Below, piece by piece: positions 40,914 to 51,522 of a DNA stretch of 64,000 bases (position 1 is its first letter; every line of letters begins with the position of its first letter). Source of the DNA: Streptomyces sp. 130 (GTDB lineage: Bacteria; Actinomycetota; Actinomycetes; Streptomycetales; Streptomycetaceae); the NCBI RefSeq assembly GCF_007096885.1, contig NZ_VJNO01000014.1:1-64000 (forward strand). Reading direction: 5' to 3'. Under the pieces are notes generated by a model. It was given only the letters and a program-made list of their open reading frames with translations, had not been told where the DNA came from and ran no database searches. Both the position numbers and the translations under genes were made by a program.

Positions 40914-42977
40914 TCACTCGTACTCCGGGGGCTCCTCGTCCCAGCCGAACTCGGCGTCGTCGTGGGAGGCGGCGGGGGCGGGCCTTGCCTGGGCGGCCGG
41001 GGCGGGGGCGGGCTTTTCGGCGGGGGCCGGGGGCGGGACGGCCGCAGGCTCCGCGACTGCCGGGGCCTCGGCCGGGTCGAGGCCCGACAGGACCTCCAGG
41101 ACGCCCTCCCCGTACGTCGCGAGCTTCTTCTCGCCCAGGCCGCTGATGCCGCCCAGCTCGCCCAGGGTCGCCGGGCGGACCGTGGCGATCTCGCGCAGGG
41201 TCGCATCGTGGAAGATCACGTAGGCCGGGAGGCCGAGCTCCTTGGCCTGGGCGGCGCGCCAGGCGCGCAGGGCCTCGAAGACGGGGACGGCCGTCTCGGG
41301 GAGGTCGGCGGCGGCTGCCGCCTTCGACTTGCGCTCGCCCCGGGCGGACGACGACGACCGGGAGGCCGTCGGCTTCTTCGGCTCCTTGCGCAGCTGCACC
41401 TCGCGCTCGCGGCCGAGGACCGCGCCGCTCGCCTCCGTGAGGACCAGCGTGCCGTATTCGCCCTCGACGGCCAGCAGGCCCTGGGCCAGGAGCTGGCGGA
41501 CCACACCGCGCCACTCCGCCTCGGACAGGTCCTCGCCGATGCCGAACACCGACAGCTGGTCGTGGTCGAACTGGATGACCTTGGCCGTGCGGCGGCCGAG
41601 CAGGATGTCGATGATCTGGCCCGCGCCGAACTTCTGGCCGCGCTCCCGCTTCAGCCGCACCACCGTGGACAGCAGCTTCTGCGCGGCCACCGTGCCGTCC
41701 CAGGTCTCCGGCGGGGTGAGGCAGGTGTCGCAGTTGCCGCAGGTCGCGGCGGCCGGCTCCTGGCCGAAGTACGTGAGGAGCTGGGCGCGGCGGCACTGGG
41801 CGGTCTCGCAGAGGGCCAGCATCGAGTCCAGGTGCGCCGCGGCCCGGCGGCGGAAGGCTTCGTCGCCCTCGCCGCCCTGGATCAGCTTGCGCTGCTGGAC
41901 GACGTCCTGGAGGCCGTACGCCATCCACGCCGTGGACGGGGCGCCGTCGCGGCCGGCCCGGCCGGTCTCCTGGTAATAGCCCTCGACGGACTTCGGCAGG
42001 TCGAGGTGGGCGACGAAGCGGACGTCCGGCTTGTCGATGCCCATGCCGAAGGCGATCGTCGCGACGACGACCAGGCCCTCCTCGCGCAGGAAGCGGGACT
42101 GGTGGGCCGCGCGCGTCCCGGCGTCGAGCCCCGCGTGGTAGGGGACGGCCTCGATGCCGTTGCGGCAGAGGAATTCGGCGGTCTTCTCCGTGGACGCGCG
42201 GGAGAGGCAGTAGACGATGCCCGCGTCCCCGGCGTGCTCCTCCTTCAGGAAGGCGAGCAGCTGCTTCTTCGGGTCGGCCTTGCCCACGATCCGGTACTGG
42301 ATGTTCGGCCGGTCGAAACTGGCCACGAAGTGCTTGGCGCCGGGCATGGAGAGCCGCTGGGTGATCTCGCGGTGCGTGGCGTCCGTCGCCGTGGCCGTCA
42401 GGGCGATGCGCGGCACGTCGGGCCAGCGCTCGCCGAGGACCGACAGGGCGAGGTAGTCGGGGCGGAAGTCGTGGCCCCACTGGGCGACGCAGTGCGCCTC
42501 GTCGATCGCGAAGACGGAGACCTCGCCCCGGGCCAGCAGCGCCAGCGTGGAGTCCAGCCGCAGCCGCTCCGGGGCCAGGTAGAGGAGGTCCAGCTCGCCC
42601 GCGACGAACTGGGCCTCCATCGAGCGGCGCTCGTCGAAGTCCTGCGTGGAGTTGATGAAACCGGCCCGCACGCCGAGCGCCCGCAGCGCGTCGACCTGGT
42701 CCTGCATGAGGGCGATCAGCGGGGAGATCACGACGCCGGTGCCCCGCCGGACCAGGGCCGGGATCTGGTAGCACAGGGACTTGCCGCCGCCGGTGGGCAT
42801 GAGCACGACGGCGTCCCCGCCGGCCACCACGTGGTCGACGATCGCCTCCTGCTCGCCGCGGAACGCCTCGTAGCCGAAGACGCGGTGCAGGGTGCGCCGC
42901 GCCTCGCTCTCGGTCGCGGCGGCGGCCCCGCCCGTGCTCACATCCGTGGTCATGCCCGTCACGCCCGTCCCGCTCAT
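40914..42977 (-). CDS. recQ: ATP-dependent DNA helicase RecQ
   Basis: 687 residues. Motif [11 protein letters not shown], motif [29 protein letters not shown] and motif [14 protein letters not shown]. The zinc-binding region has CGNCDTC with an upstream Cys pair (LCETAQCRR), then a winged-helix RQC domain and an HRDC domain (about 560-640, [20 protein letters not shown]). The Ala/Pro-rich tail ends in EPPEYE. It is a 3'-5' helicase in recombination and fork repair. The ATG at 42977 is chosen; MTTDV at 42953 is also possible. The frame runs on to 43079 through the terminator, so that start is unlikely. Confidence 0.95.
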   Translation of the reverse strand: MSGTGVTGMTTDVSTGGAAAATESEARRTLHRVFGYEAFRGEQEAIVDHVVAGGDAVVLMPTGGGKSLCYQIPALVRRGTGVVISPLIALMQDQVDALRALGVRAGFINSTQDFDERRSMEAQFVAGELDLLYLAPERLRLDSTLALLARGEVSVFAIDEAHCVAQWGHDFRPDYLALSVLGERWPDVPRIALTATATDATHREITQRLSMPGAKHFVASFDRPNIQYRIVGKADPKKQLLAFLKEEHAGDAGIVYCLSRASTEKTAEFLCRNGIEAVPYHAGLDAGTRAAHQSRFLREEGLVVVATIAFGMGIDKPDVRFVAHLDLPKSVEGYYQETGRAGRDGAPSTAWMAYGLQDVVQQRKLIQGGEGDEAFRRRAAAHLDSMLALCETAQCRRAQLLTYFGQEPAAATCGNCDTCLTPPETWDGTVAAQKLLSTVVRLKRERGQKFGAGQIIDILLGRRTAKVIQFDHDQLSVFGIGEDLSEAEWRGVVRQLLAQGLLAVEGEYGTLVLTEASGAVLGREREVQLRKEPKKPTASRSSSSARGERKSKAAAAADLPETAVPVFEALRAWRAAQAKELGLPAYVIFHDATLREIATVRPATLGELGGISGLGEKKLATYGEGVLEVLSGLDPAEAPAVAEPAAVPPPAPAEKPAPAPAAQARPAPAASHDDAEFGWDEEPPEYE

Positions 42978-43043
42978 CGCTCTGTCCCCGGTCCCGCTGC
43001 GTCCCAGCGCTCTCCCCTGCCACGATAGGCGCCGCCTGTGACA

Positions 43044-43092
43044 ACGCCGGACGGGCTTGACTTCCCGAGGGAAGGCCAAGCCCGTCCGGCGT
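43044..43092 (-). terminator. Nested terminator hairpin of the nuo operon
   Basis: Outer 16-bp perfect stem (43044-43059 with 43077-43092, arm ACGCCGGACGGGCTTG) and inside its loop a second stem CTTCCC-GA-GGGAAG (43061-43074). It lies just past the nuoN stop (43113) and before recQ. Confidence 0.85.
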
Positions 43093-43112
43093 CGTCGTAC
43101 AGCCGTCTCCGG

Positions 43113-44777
43113 CTACCTCACGAACGTCCCGGCCTGGCCCGCCAGGTCCAGGAAGTACTGCGGGGCCACGCCCAGGACCACGGTCACGGCCACGCCGATC
43201 GCGATGGTCGTCATCGTCAGCGGGGACGGGACGGCGACCGTGGGGCCGTCCGCCTTCGGCTCGCTGAAGAACATCAGCACGATGACCCGGATGTAGAAGA
43301 ACGCGGCGATCGCCGAGGAGATCACACCGACCACGACCAGGCCGCCCGCGCCGCCGTCCGCCGCCGCCTTGAACACCGCGAACTTGCCGGAGAAGCCCGA
43401 GGTCAGCGGGATACCGGCGAAGGCCAGCAGGAACACCGCGAAGACCGCGGCGACCAGCGGCGAGCGCCGGCCGAGCCCGGCCCACTTCGACAGGTGCGTC
43501 GCCTCGCCGCCCGCGTCCCGTACGAGCGTGACGACGGCGAAGGCGCCGACCGTCACGAAGGAGTACGTGCCGAGGTAGAAGAGGACCGACGAGATGCCGT
43601 CGGGGGTGGCCGCGATCACACCGGCCAGGATGAACCCGGCGTGCGCGATCGAGGAGTAGGCCAGCAGCCGCTTGATGTCGGTCTGGGTGATCGCGACGAC
43701 CGCACCGCCCACCATCGTCACGATCGCGACGCCCCACATGACCGGCCGCAGGTCCCAGGTGAGCCCGGGCAGCACCACGTACAGCAGGCGCAGCAGCGCG
43801 CCGAACGCGGCGACCTTCGTCGCGGCGGCCATGAAGCCGGTGACCGGGGTCGGGGCGCCCTGGTAGACGTCCGGGGTCCACATGTGGAACGGGACCGCGC
43901 CGACCTTGAAGAGCAGGCCGGTCAGGATCATGGCGCCGCCGATGAGCAGCAGCGCGTCGTTGCCCATGGTGTCGGCGAGCGCCGGGTCGATCCGCTGGAT
44001 CGTGCCGTCGACCACGGTCGCGATCTGCGCGTACGAGACGGAGCCCGCGTAGCCGTAGAGGAGGGCGATCCCGAACAGCAGGAACGCCGAGGAGAACGCG
44101 CCGAGCAGGAAGTACTTCACGGCCGACTCCTGCGACATCAGCCGCTTGCGGCGGGCGACGGCGCACAGGAGGTACAGCGGGAGGGAGAAGACCTCCAGGG
44201 CCACGAAGAGCGTCAGCAGGTCGTTGGCCGCCGGGAAGACGAGCATACCCGCCACCGAGAAGAGGACGAGCGGGAAGACCTCGGTGGTGGTGAACCCGGC
44301 CTTGACCGCGGCCTTCTCGCTGTCGCTGCCGGGCACGGACCCGGCCTGCGCGGCGAAGGAGTCGACCCGGTTCCCGTGGGACTCGGGGTCGAGCCGCCGC
44401 TCGGCGAACGTGAAGACCGCGACCAGGGACGTCAGCAGGATGACGCCCTGGAGGAACAGGGCCGGTCCGTCGACCGCGATGGCGCCCATCGCGGCGATGT
44501 GCGCCTTGGTCGTCCCGTAACCGGTGGCGGCGAGGCCGACCACCGCGGCGAACGCGGCGACCAGCGCGACGACGGTCAGGAAGACCTGCGTGTGATACCG
44601 GGCCCGGCGCGGCACGAACGCCTCGGCCAGGACGCCGAGGACGGCGACGCCGATCACGATCAGGACCGGGGTCAGCTGGGTGTACTCGATGACCGGGGCC
44701 GTGAACTTCTCGTCCGGGGCGGCGGATGTCACCCCGCTCGCCGTCGTCCACAGGCTGTGGACAGCTGTTGCGCTCAC
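43113..44777 (-). CDS. nuoN: NADH-quinone oxidoreductase subunit N
   Basis: 554 residues, about 14 transmembrane helices, MrpD-type antiporter subunit of complex I. Landmarks: Glu in LFVALEVFSLPLYLLCAV, Lys in FKVGAVPFHMWTPDVYQG and LLAYSSIAHAGFILAGVIAA. It carries one of the proton channels in the membrane arm. The GTG at 44777 overlaps the nuoM stop (GTGA). It is the last gene of the operon, ending at the nested hairpin. Confidence 0.96.
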   Translation of the reverse strand: MSATAVHSLWTTASGVTSAAPDEKFTAPVIEYTQLTPVLIVIGVAVLGVLAEAFVPRRARYHTQVFLTVVALVAAFAAVVGLAATGYGTTKAHIAAMGAIAVDGPALFLQGVILLTSLVAVFTFAERRLDPESHGNRVDSFAAQAGSVPGSDSEKAAVKAGFTTTEVFPLVLFSVAGMLVFPAANDLLTLFVALEVFSLPLYLLCAVARRKRLMSQESAVKYFLLGAFSSAFLLFGIALLYGYAGSVSYAQIATVVDGTIQRIDPALADTMGNDALLLIGGAMILTGLLFKVGAVPFHMWTPDVYQGAPTPVTGFMAAATKVAAFGALLRLLYVVLPGLTWDLRPVMWGVAIVTMVGGAVVAITQTDIKRLLAYSSIAHAGFILAGVIAATPDGISSVLFYLGTYSFVTVGAFAVVTLVRDAGGEATHLSKWAGLGRRSPLVAAVFAVFLLAFAGIPLTSGFSGKFAVFKAAADGGAGGLVVVGVISSAIAAFFYIRVIVLMFFSEPKADGPTVAVPSPLTMTTIAIGVAVTVVLGVAPQYFLDLAGQAGTFVR

Positions 44778-46345
44778 TTGGCGGCCTCCACCTCGGGCTG
44801 GGGGTCCTTCTTCTGTACGTCCGACATGGTGTGCCGCACCGCCGGGTTGACGATGTCCGTCAGCGGCTTCGGGTAGACACCCAGGAAGAGCAGCAGCGCG
44901 ATCAGCGGGACGACCACCACGAGCTCACGGGCCTTGAGGTCCGCCATGCCCTGCACCTCGGCCTTGACCGGGCCGGTCATGGTGCGCTGGTAGAGGACCA
45001 GGACGTAGATCGCGGCGAGCACGATGCCGGTGGTGGCGATGATGCCGACCGCCGGATACGCGGCGAACGCGCCGACCAGCACCAGGAACTCGCTGACGAA
45101 CGGGGCGAGCCCCGGCAGCGAGAGCGTGGCCAGACCGCCGATCAGGAAGGTGCCGGCCAGGACCGGGGCCACCTTCTGCACCCCGCCGTAGTCGGCGATG
45201 AGACGCGAGCCGCGCCGGCTGATCAGGAAGCCCGCGACCAGCATCAGCGCGGCCGTCGAGATGCCGTGGTTGACCATGTACAGCGTCGCGCCCGACTGGC
45301 CCTGGCTGGTCATCGCGAAGATGCCCAGGATGATGAAGCCGAAGTGCGAGATGGACGCGTAGGCGATCAGCCGCTTGATGTCGCGCTGGCCGACCGCGAG
45401 CAGCGCCCCGTACACGATGCTGATCAGCGCCAGGACCAGGATCACCGGCGTCGCCCACTTGCTGGCCTCCGGGAAGAGCTGGAGGCAGAAGCGGAGCATC
45501 GCGAAGGTGCCGACCTTGTCGACCACGGCGGTGATCAGCACGGCGACCGGCGCGGTCGCCTCTCCCATGGCGTTGGGCAGCCAGGTGTGCAGCGGCCACA
45601 GCGGGGCCTTCACCGCGAAGGCGAAGAAGAACCCGAGGAACAGCCACCGCTCGGTGCCGGTCGCCATGGAGAACGAGCCGTTCGCCCGGGCCTCGGCGAT
45701 CTCGGAGAGCGAGAACGAGCCGGCGACCACGTACAGGCCGATCACCGCGGCCAGCATGATCAGACCGCCGACCAGGTTGTAGAGGAGGAACTTCACGGCG
45801 GCGTACGAGCGCTGCGCCGCCGCGTTCTCGTCGCTGCCGGTGTGCGCCCGGTCCCCGAAGCCGCCGATGAGGAAGTACATCGGGATGAGCATGGCTTCGA
45901 ACAGGATGTAGAAGAGGAAGACGTCGGTGGCCTCGAAGGAGAGGATCACCATCGCTTCGACCATCAGGATCAGGGCGAAGAAGCCCTGGGTGGGGCGCCA
46001 GCGCGAGGAGTTCGTCTCCAGGGGGTCGGCGTCGTGCCAGCCGGCCAGGATGACGAACGGGATCAGCAGGGCGGTGAGCGCCATGAGCGCGACGCCGATG
46101 CCGTCGACGCCCAGCTCGTAGCGGACGCCGAAGTCCTTGATCCAGGCGTGCGATTCGGTGAGCTGGAAGCGGTCGCCGCCGGGCTCGAAGCGGGCGAGCG
46201 CGATGCCCGCCAGGACGAGCGTGGCCAGCGAGAAGAGCAGCGCCAGCCATTTGGCGGCGGTGCGCCGGGCGGCCGGGACGGCGGCGGTGGCCACCGCGCC
46301 GATCGCCGGGAGCGCCGCCGTCGCTGTCAGGAGGGGAAAGGACAT
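44774..46345 (-). CDS. nuoM: NADH-quinone oxidoreductase subunit M
   Basis: 523 residues, antiporter-like proton channel subunit with about 14 helices. Key features: ILFEAMLIPMYFLIGGFGD with the conserved Glu, FAFAVKAPLWPLHTWLPNAM with Lys, and RLIAYASISHFGFIILGIFA. The ATG at 46345 lies 4 bp after the nuoL stop. The C-terminus is Lys-rich. Confidence 0.96.
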   Translation of the reverse strand: MSFPLLTATAALPAIGAVATAAVPAARRTAAKWLALLFSLATLVLAGIALARFEPGGDRFQLTESHAWIKDFGVRYELGVDGIGVALMALTALLIPFVILAGWHDADPLETNSSRWRPTQGFFALILMVEAMVILSFEATDVFLFYILFEAMLIPMYFLIGGFGDRAHTGSDENAAAQRSYAAVKFLLYNLVGGLIMLAAVIGLYVVAGSFSLSEIAEARANGSFSMATGTERWLFLGFFFAFAVKAPLWPLHTWLPNAMGEATAPVAVLITAVVDKVGTFAMLRFCLQLFPEASKWATPVILVLALISIVYGALLAVGQRDIKRLIAYASISHFGFIILGIFAMTSQGQSGATLYMVNHGISTAALMLVAGFLISRRGSRLIADYGGVQKVAPVLAGTFLIGGLATLSLPGLAPFVSEFLVLVGAFAAYPAVGIIATTGIVLAAIYVLVLYQRTMTGPVKAEVQGMADLKARELVVVVPLIALLLFLGVYPKPLTDIVNPAVRHTMSDVQKKDPQPEVEAAK

Positions 46346-46349
46346 GTGA

Positions 46350-48296
46350 TCAGACCGCCCTCATCAGCAGGGTCGCGGCGATGAGAACCGCCGTACCGCC
46401 GAACATCGAGACCGCGTAGGAGCGGGCGTAGCCGTTCTGCAGTTTGCGCAGCCGGCCGGAGAGCCCGCCCATGGACGCGGCCGTGCCGTTGACGACGCCG
46501 TCGACCAGGGTGTGGTCGACGTAGACCAGGGAGCGGGTCAGGTGCTCGCCGCCGCGGACCAGGACCACGTGGTTGAAGTCGTCCTGGAGGAGGTCGCGGC
46601 GCGCGGCCCGGGTGAGCAGGGAGCCGCGCGGGGCGGCCACCGGCACCGGCTTGCGGCCGTACATCGCCCAGGCGATGGCGACACCGACGACCAGGGCGAC
46701 CATGGTGGCCGCGGTGACGGTCGACGCGCCGATCGGGGCGTCGCCGTGGTCGTGCCCCGTGACGGGCTCCAGCCAGTGCATGAAGCGGTCGCCGATCGAG
46801 AAGAAGCCACCGGCGAAGACCGAACCGAAGGCCAGCACGATCATCGGGATCGTCATGGACTTCGGGGACTCGTGCGGGTGGGGCTCCGCGTGCTCGCCGC
46901 GCGTCTCGGCGGCGGGCTCGACGTCCGGCGCGTCCGGGGACGGCGTCGCCGTGCGGCGCCAGCGCTCTTCGCCGAAGAAGGTCATCAGCATCACGCGCGT
47001 CATGTAGAACGCGGTGATCGCGGCGCCGAGCAGGGCCACCGAGCCGAGGATCCAGCCCTCGGTGCCGCCCTTGGCGAACGCCGCCTCGATGATCTTGTCC
47101 TTGGAGAAGAAGCCGGAGAGGCCGGGGAAGCCGATGATCGCGAGGTAGCCGAGGCCGAAGGTGACGAAGGTGACCGGCATGTACTTCCGCAGGCCGCCGA
47201 ACTTCCGCATGTCCACCTCGTCGTTCATGCCGTGCATGACCGAACCGGCGCCGAGGAAGAGCCCGGCCTTGAAGAAGCCGTGCGTCACCAGGTGCATGAT
47301 CGCGAAGACGTAGCCGATGGGACCGAGCCCGGCGGCCAGGATCATGTAGCCGATCTGCGACATCGTGGACCCGGCGAGGGCCTTCTTGATGTCGTCCTTC
47401 GCGCAACCGACGATCGCACCGAACAGCAGCGTGACCGCGCCGACGACCACGACGACCAGCTGGGCGTCCGGGGCGGCGTTGAAGATCGCGCCGGAGCGGA
47501 CGATCAGGTAGACACCGGCGGTGACCATGGTCGCGGCGTGGATGAGGGCGGAGACCGGGGTCGGGCCCTCCATCGCGTCACCGAGCCAGGACTGCAGCGG
47601 CACCTGGGCGGACTTGCCGCAGGCGGCGAGCAGCAGCATCAGGCCGATCGCCGTGAGCTTGCCCTCGCCGGTCTCGCCGGTCGCCTCCAGGACGGGGCCG
47701 TACGCGAACGTGCCGAAGGTGGTGAACATCAGCATGATCGCGATCGACAGGCCCATGTCGCCGACGCGGTTGACCAGGAACGCCTTCTTCGCGGCGGTGG
47801 CCGCGCTGGGCTTGTGCTGCCAGAAGCCGATGAGCAGGTAGGAGGCGAGACCGACGCCCTCCCAGCCGACGTACAGCAGCAGGTAGTTGTCGGCGATGAC
47901 CAGGATCAGCATCGCCGCCAGGAACAGGTTCAGATAGCCGAAGAAGCGGCGCCGACGCTCGTCGTGCTCCATGTAGCCGATCGAGTAGATGTGGATCAGC
48001 GTGCCCACACCGGTGATCAGCAGGACGAAGGTCATCGACAGCTGGTCGAGCTGGAAGGCCACATCGGCCTGGAAGCCCTCCACGGGAATCCAGCTGAACA
48101 GCTTCTGGTGCAGCGCCCGGTCCTCGGCGCCCTTCCCCAGCATGTCGGTGAAGAGCACCACGGCCACGACGAACGAGACGGCGGCGAGCAGGGTGCCGAG
48201 CCAGTGCCCGGCGCGGTCGAGGCGCCGGCCGCCGCACAGCAGCACCGCCGCTCCGAGCAGGGGCGCCGCGACGAGCAGCGCAATCAGGTTCTCCAC
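46350..48296 (-). CDS. nuoL: NADH-quinone oxidoreductase subunit L
   Basis: 648 residues, the largest antiporter-like subunit, at the distal tip of the membrane arm with the long lateral helix. [20 protein letters not shown] holds the conserved Glu; [20 protein letters not shown] is diagnostic; [20 protein letters not shown] holds conserved Lys. The GTG at 48296 is 14 bp after the nuoK stop. A His/Glu/Pro-rich cytoplasmic loop at about 460-485 ([13 protein letters not shown]) is a lineage-specific insert. Confidence 0.96.
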   Translation of the reverse strand: MENLIALLVAAPLLGAAVLLCGGRRLDRAGHWLGTLLAAVSFVVAVVLFTDMLGKGAEDRALHQKLFSWIPVEGFQADVAFQLDQLSMTFVLLITGVGTLIHIYSIGYMEHDERRRRFFGYLNLFLAAMLILVIADNYLLLYVGWEGVGLASYLLIGFWQHKPSAATAAKKAFLVNRVGDMGLSIAIMLMFTTFGTFAYGPVLEATGETGEGKLTAIGLMLLLAACGKSAQVPLQSWLGDAMEGPTPVSALIHAATMVTAGVYLIVRSGAIFNAAPDAQLVVVVVGAVTLLFGAIVGCAKDDIKKALAGSTMSQIGYMILAAGLGPIGYVFAIMHLVTHGFFKAGLFLGAGSVMHGMNDEVDMRKFGGLRKYMPVTFVTFGLGYLAIIGFPGLSGFFSKDKIIEAAFAKGGTEGWILGSVALLGAAITAFYMTRVMLMTFFGEERWRRTATPSPDAPDVEPAAETRGEHAEPHPHESPKSMTIPMIVLAFGSVFAGGFFSIGDRFMHWLEPVTGHDHGDAPIGASTVTAATMVALVVGVAIAWAMYGRKPVPVAAPRGSLLTRAARRDLLQDDFNHVVLVRGGEHLTRSLVYVDHTLVDGVVNGTAASMGGLSGRLRKLQNGYARSYAVSMFGGTAVLIAATLLMRAV

Positions 48297-48310
48297 AGTG
48301 CAAACGCCCC

Positions 48311-48610
48311 TTACAGCTTCATCAGGCTGGCGTCATCGACCGAGGCCGAGTGGCGGGAACGGAACAGCGACACGATGATCGCGAGCCCGACCACGACCTC
48401 CGCGGCGGCGACGACCATCGTGAAGAAGGCGATGATCTGGCCGTCGAGGTTGCCGTGCATCCGGGAGAAGGTCACGAACGCGAGGTTGCAGGCGTTGAGC
48501 ATCAGCTCGACGCACATGAACACCACGATCGCGTTCCGCCGGATCAGGACCCCGGCCGCGCCGATGGTGAACAGCAGGGCGGCGAGATAGAGGTAGTTGA
48601 CCGGATTCAC
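48311..48610 (-). CDS. nuoK: NADH-quinone oxidoreductase subunit K
   Basis: 99 residues, three transmembrane helices. Two buried glutamates occur in [17 protein letters not shown] and [15 protein letters not shown], part of the E-channel of complex I. The GTG at 48610 overlaps the nuoJ stop (GTGA). Confidence 0.96.
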   Translation of the reverse strand: MNPVNYLYLAALLFTIGAAGVLIRRNAIVVFMCVELMLNACNLAFVTFSRMHGNLDGQIIAFFTMVVAAAEVVVGLAIIVSLFRSRHSASVDDASLMKL

Positions 48611-49434
48611 TTGGCGACCTCCTCTTCTTCGGTGTCCCGGCCCAGCCGCTCACCGGAGCGCTGCTCCAGTGCCTTGAGGCCGGCCAGTGATTCCTGGGAC
48701 ACGTCACGCATCTGGCCGCGCTTGCGCAGCGTGTTCATGACGGTCAGCTCGGACGGGGTACCGTCGGGGAGCAGGCCCGCGATGTCCACCGCGTTGTGCC
48801 GGGCGTAGACGCCGGGGGCGGGCAGCGGCGGCAGGTGGTTGCCGCGCACGCGCTGCTCGGACAGCTCGCGCTGGGTCTTGGCCCGTTCGGTGCGCTCGCG
48901 GTGCGTGAGCACCATCGCGCCGACGGTCGCGGTGATCAGCAGCGCGCCGGTGATCTCGAAGGCGAAGACGTACTTGGTGAAGATGAGGCTGGCGAGCCCC
49001 TCCACGTTTCCGCCGTGCGCGGTGTTGGCGGTGCCCAGGCCGTTGAAGCTCTTCAGCGAGGCGTTGCCGATACCGGCGATCAGCAGGACGCCGAAGCCGA
49101 TGCCGCATCCGGCGGCCAGCCAGCGCTGGCCCTTGATGGTCTCCTTCAGCGAGTCCGCCGCGGTGACGCCGACGAGCATGACCACGAAGAGGAACAGCAT
49201 CATGATCGCGCCGGTGTAGACGACGATCTGGACGATGCCGAGGAAGTAGGCGCCGTTGGCGAGGTAGAACACCGCGAGGATGATCATCGTCCCGGCGAGG
49301 CACAGGGCGCTGTGCACGGCCTTCTTCATGAGCACCGTGCACAGGGCGCCGATCACGGCGACCGTGCCGAGCACCCAGAACTGGAACGCCTCGCCGGTCG
49401 AGGTCTGCGAGGCCGCTGCGGCCAGGCCGGTCAT
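48607..49434 (-). CDS. nuoJ: NADH-quinone oxidoreductase subunit J
   Basis: 275 residues: five helices in the first about 190 residues ([20 protein letters not shown] is the hallmark), then a roughly 85-residue hydrophilic tail ([26 protein letters not shown]) longer than in E. coli. It is a membrane-arm subunit near the quinone tunnel. The ATG at 49434 overlaps the nuoI stop (ATGA). Confidence 0.95.
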   Translation of the reverse strand: MTGLAAAASQTSTGEAFQFWVLGTVAVIGALCTVLMKKAVHSALCLAGTMIILAVFYLANGAYFLGIVQIVVYTGAIMMLFLFVVMLVGVTAADSLKETIKGQRWLAAGCGIGFGVLLIAGIGNASLKSFNGLGTANTAHGGNVEGLASLIFTKYVFAFEITGALLITATVGAMVLTHRERTERAKTQRELSEQRVRGNHLPPLPAPGVYARHNAVDIAGLLPDGTPSELTVMNTLRKRGQMRDVSQESLAGLKALEQRSGERLGRDTEEEEVAK

Positions 49435-50126
49435 GCGTCCACCTCCTGCGCCAAGCCCTTGCTCTCGGCCTCGTCGGACGGCTTCTCGCCCTTGGAGACG
49501 GCGAGCTGGCGCTGCGTACCGGGGGCGGCCTCGGTGACCAGGCCCCGGTAGTAGTCCTGTTCGTCCATGCCGGGGAAGATCGCGTGCGGGCTGTCGACCA
49601 TGCCTTCCTCCAGGCCCGCGAGCAGCTCGTCCTTGGTGTAGATGAGACTTTCGCGGGTGGTGTTGGCGAGCTCGAACTCATTGGTCATCGTGAGCGCCCG
49701 GGTCGGGCACGCCTCGATGCACAGTCCGCAGAGAATGCAGCGCGCGTAATTGATCTGGTAGACGCGGCCGTAGCGCTCCCCCGGGGAATACCGCTCCTCC
49801 GGGGTGTTGTCCGCGCCCTCCACGTAGATCGCGTCGGCGGGACAGGCCCAGGCGCACAGCTCGCAGCCGACGCACTTCTCCAGCCCGTCCGGATGGCGGT
49901 TGAGCTGGTGGCGGCCGTGGAAGCGGGGCGCCGTCACCTTCGGCGTCTCCGGATACTGCTCGGTGAGCCGCTTCTTGAACATGGCCTTGAAGGTCACGCC
50001 GAAGCCGGCCACCGGGTTGAGGAACTTGTCCTCCGAGTTCGGGGAGGACTGCGACGCCGTCGACCCCGTCGGGCCGGTGGACTTCGCCGGCCTCTTGGAC
50101 CCCGGCAGATCTGGCAGTTCAGACAC
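49431..50126 (-). CDS. nuoI: NADH-quinone oxidoreductase subunit I
   Basis: 231 residues. Two [4Fe-4S] motifs [12 protein letters not shown] and [12 protein letters not shown] hold clusters N6a/N6b that pass electrons to NuoB. N-terminal Ser/Pro-rich stretch ([17 protein letters not shown]) and a charged C-terminal tail. The GTG at 50126 has GGAGG six bases upstream and lies inside the end of nuoH (8-bp overlap). Confidence 0.96.
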   Translation of the reverse strand: MSELPDLPGSKRPAKSTGPTGSTASQSSPNSEDKFLNPVAGFGVTFKAMFKKRLTEQYPETPKVTAPRFHGRHQLNRHPDGLEKCVGCELCAWACPADAIYVEGADNTPEERYSPGERYGRVYQINYARCILCGLCIEACPTRALTMTNEFELANTTRESLIYTKDELLAGLEEGMVDSPHAIFPGMDEQDYYRGLVTEAAPGTQRQLAVSKGEKPSDEAESKGLAQEVDA

Positions 50127-51522
50127 CGTCGGCCTCCTTTCCGTCACTCGGGCTTCCGTCACTCTGAGTATCCATGCCGCCACTGACAACGAGCTCCCGC
50201 TCGCGTCGCGGCCTGCGCCTCGGCACGGGCGGCAGGGTCTGTCCGGGCAGCGGCGGCACCGGGAATCCGCCCGCCATCGGGTCGAACGCCGGCTCGGGTC
50301 CGGCCTGCGCGGCGGCGGCCTTGTCCTTCTTGTCGCGGAAGATGTCGGCGACGAAGGAGATCAGCAGCACCGCGATCACGGCACCGGCCACGTAGAGCAG
50401 GATCCGGGAGAAGTCGTAGCCCTCGTTGCGCAGCGCCCGTACGGTCGCGACCAGCATCAGCCAGACGACGGAGACCGGGATCAGGACCTTCCAGCCGAGC
50501 TTCATCAGCTGGTCGTAGCGGACGCGGGGCAGCGTGCCGCGCAGCCAGATGAAGAAGAACAGCAGCAGCTGGACCTTGAGGACGAACCAGAGCATCGGCC
50601 ACCAGCCGTGGTTCGCGCCCTCCCAGAAGGTGCTGATCGGCCACGGAGCCCGCCAGCCGCCCAGGAACAGGGTCGTGGAGACGGCGGAGACGGTAACCAT
50701 GTTGACGTACTCGGCGAGCATGAACATCGCGAACTTGATCGACGAGTACTCGGTGTTGAAGCCGCCGACGAGGTCGCCCTCGGACTCCGGCATGTCGAAG
50801 GGGGCGCGGTTGGTCTCGCCGACCATCGTGACGATGTAGATGATGAAGGAGACCGGCAGCAGGATGATGAACCAGCGGTCCTCCTGCGCCTCCACGATCT
50901 TCGACGTCGACATCGACCCGGAGTAGAGGAACACCGAGGCGAACGCGGCGCCCATCGCGATCTCGTAGGAGATCATCTGCGCGCAGGAGCGGAGCCCGCC
51001 GAGCAGCGGGTACGTCGACCCGGACGACCAGCCGGCCAGCACGATGCCGTAGATGCCGACCGAGGCGACCGCGAGGATGTACAGCATCGCGATCGGCAGG
51101 TCCGTGAGCTGCATCGCCGTGCGGTGCCCGAAGATCGAGACCTGGTTGTCCGCGGGCCCGAAGGGGATCACCGCGATCGCCATGAAGGCGGGGATGGCGG
51201 CGACGATCGGCGCGAGGACGTAGACGACCTTGTCCGCGCGCCTGACGACGACGTCCTCCTTCAGCATCAGTTTGACGCCGTCGGCGAGCGACTGGAGCAT
51301 GCCCCAGGGGCCGTTCCGGTTGGGGCCGATGCGCAACTGCATCCAGGCGACGACCTTGCGCTCCCACACGATGGAGAAGAGCACGGTCACCATCAGGAAC
51401 GCGAAGCAGAAGACGGCCTTGACGACGACGAGCCACCAGGGGTCGTTGCCGAACATCGACAGGTCCTCGGCGGCGAGCACCGAACCGTGCGGTGCCGCGG
51501 CCAGTTGAGCGAAGGCGGTCAC
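50119..51522 (-). CDS. nuoH: NADH-quinone oxidoreductase subunit H
   Basis: 467 residues, eight or more transmembrane helices; forms the quinone chamber with NuoB and NuoD. Conserved: [40 protein letters not shown] and [20 protein letters not shown]. The C-terminal roughly 60 residues are Pro/Arg-rich ([18 protein letters not shown]), an actinobacterial extension. The GTG at 51522 overlaps the nuoG stop. Confidence 0.96.
   Translation of the reverse strand: MTAFAQLAAAPHGSVLAAEDLSMFGNDPWWLVVVKAVFCFAFLMVTVLFSIVWERKVVAWMQLRIGPNRNGPWGMLQSLADGVKLMLKEDVVVRRADKVVYVLAPIVAAIPAFMAIAVIPFGPADNQVSIFGHRTAMQLTDLPIAMLYILAVASVGIYGIVLAGWSSGSTYPLLGGLRSCAQMISYEIAMGAAFASVFLYSGSMSTSKIVEAQEDRWFIILLPVSFIIYIVTMVGETNRAPFDMPESEGDLVGGFNTEYSSIKFAMFMLAEYVNMVTVSAVSTTLFLGGWRAPWPISTFWEGANHGWWPMLWFVLKVQLLLFFFIWLRGTLPRVRYDQLMKLGWKVLIPVSVVWLMLVATVRALRNEGYDFSRILLYVAGAVIAVLLISFVADIFRDKKDKAAAAQAGPEPAFDPMAGGFPVPPLPGQTLPPVPRRRPRRERELVVSGGMDTQSDGSPSDGKEADGV

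Noticed and set aside
40618..44751. 1377-codon minus-strand ORF across recQ and nuoN
   Set aside because: Reads through two clear genes in the wrong frame with Arg/Gly/Pro-rich sequence. Same for 43038-44876 and 44726-46384 on the plus strand.
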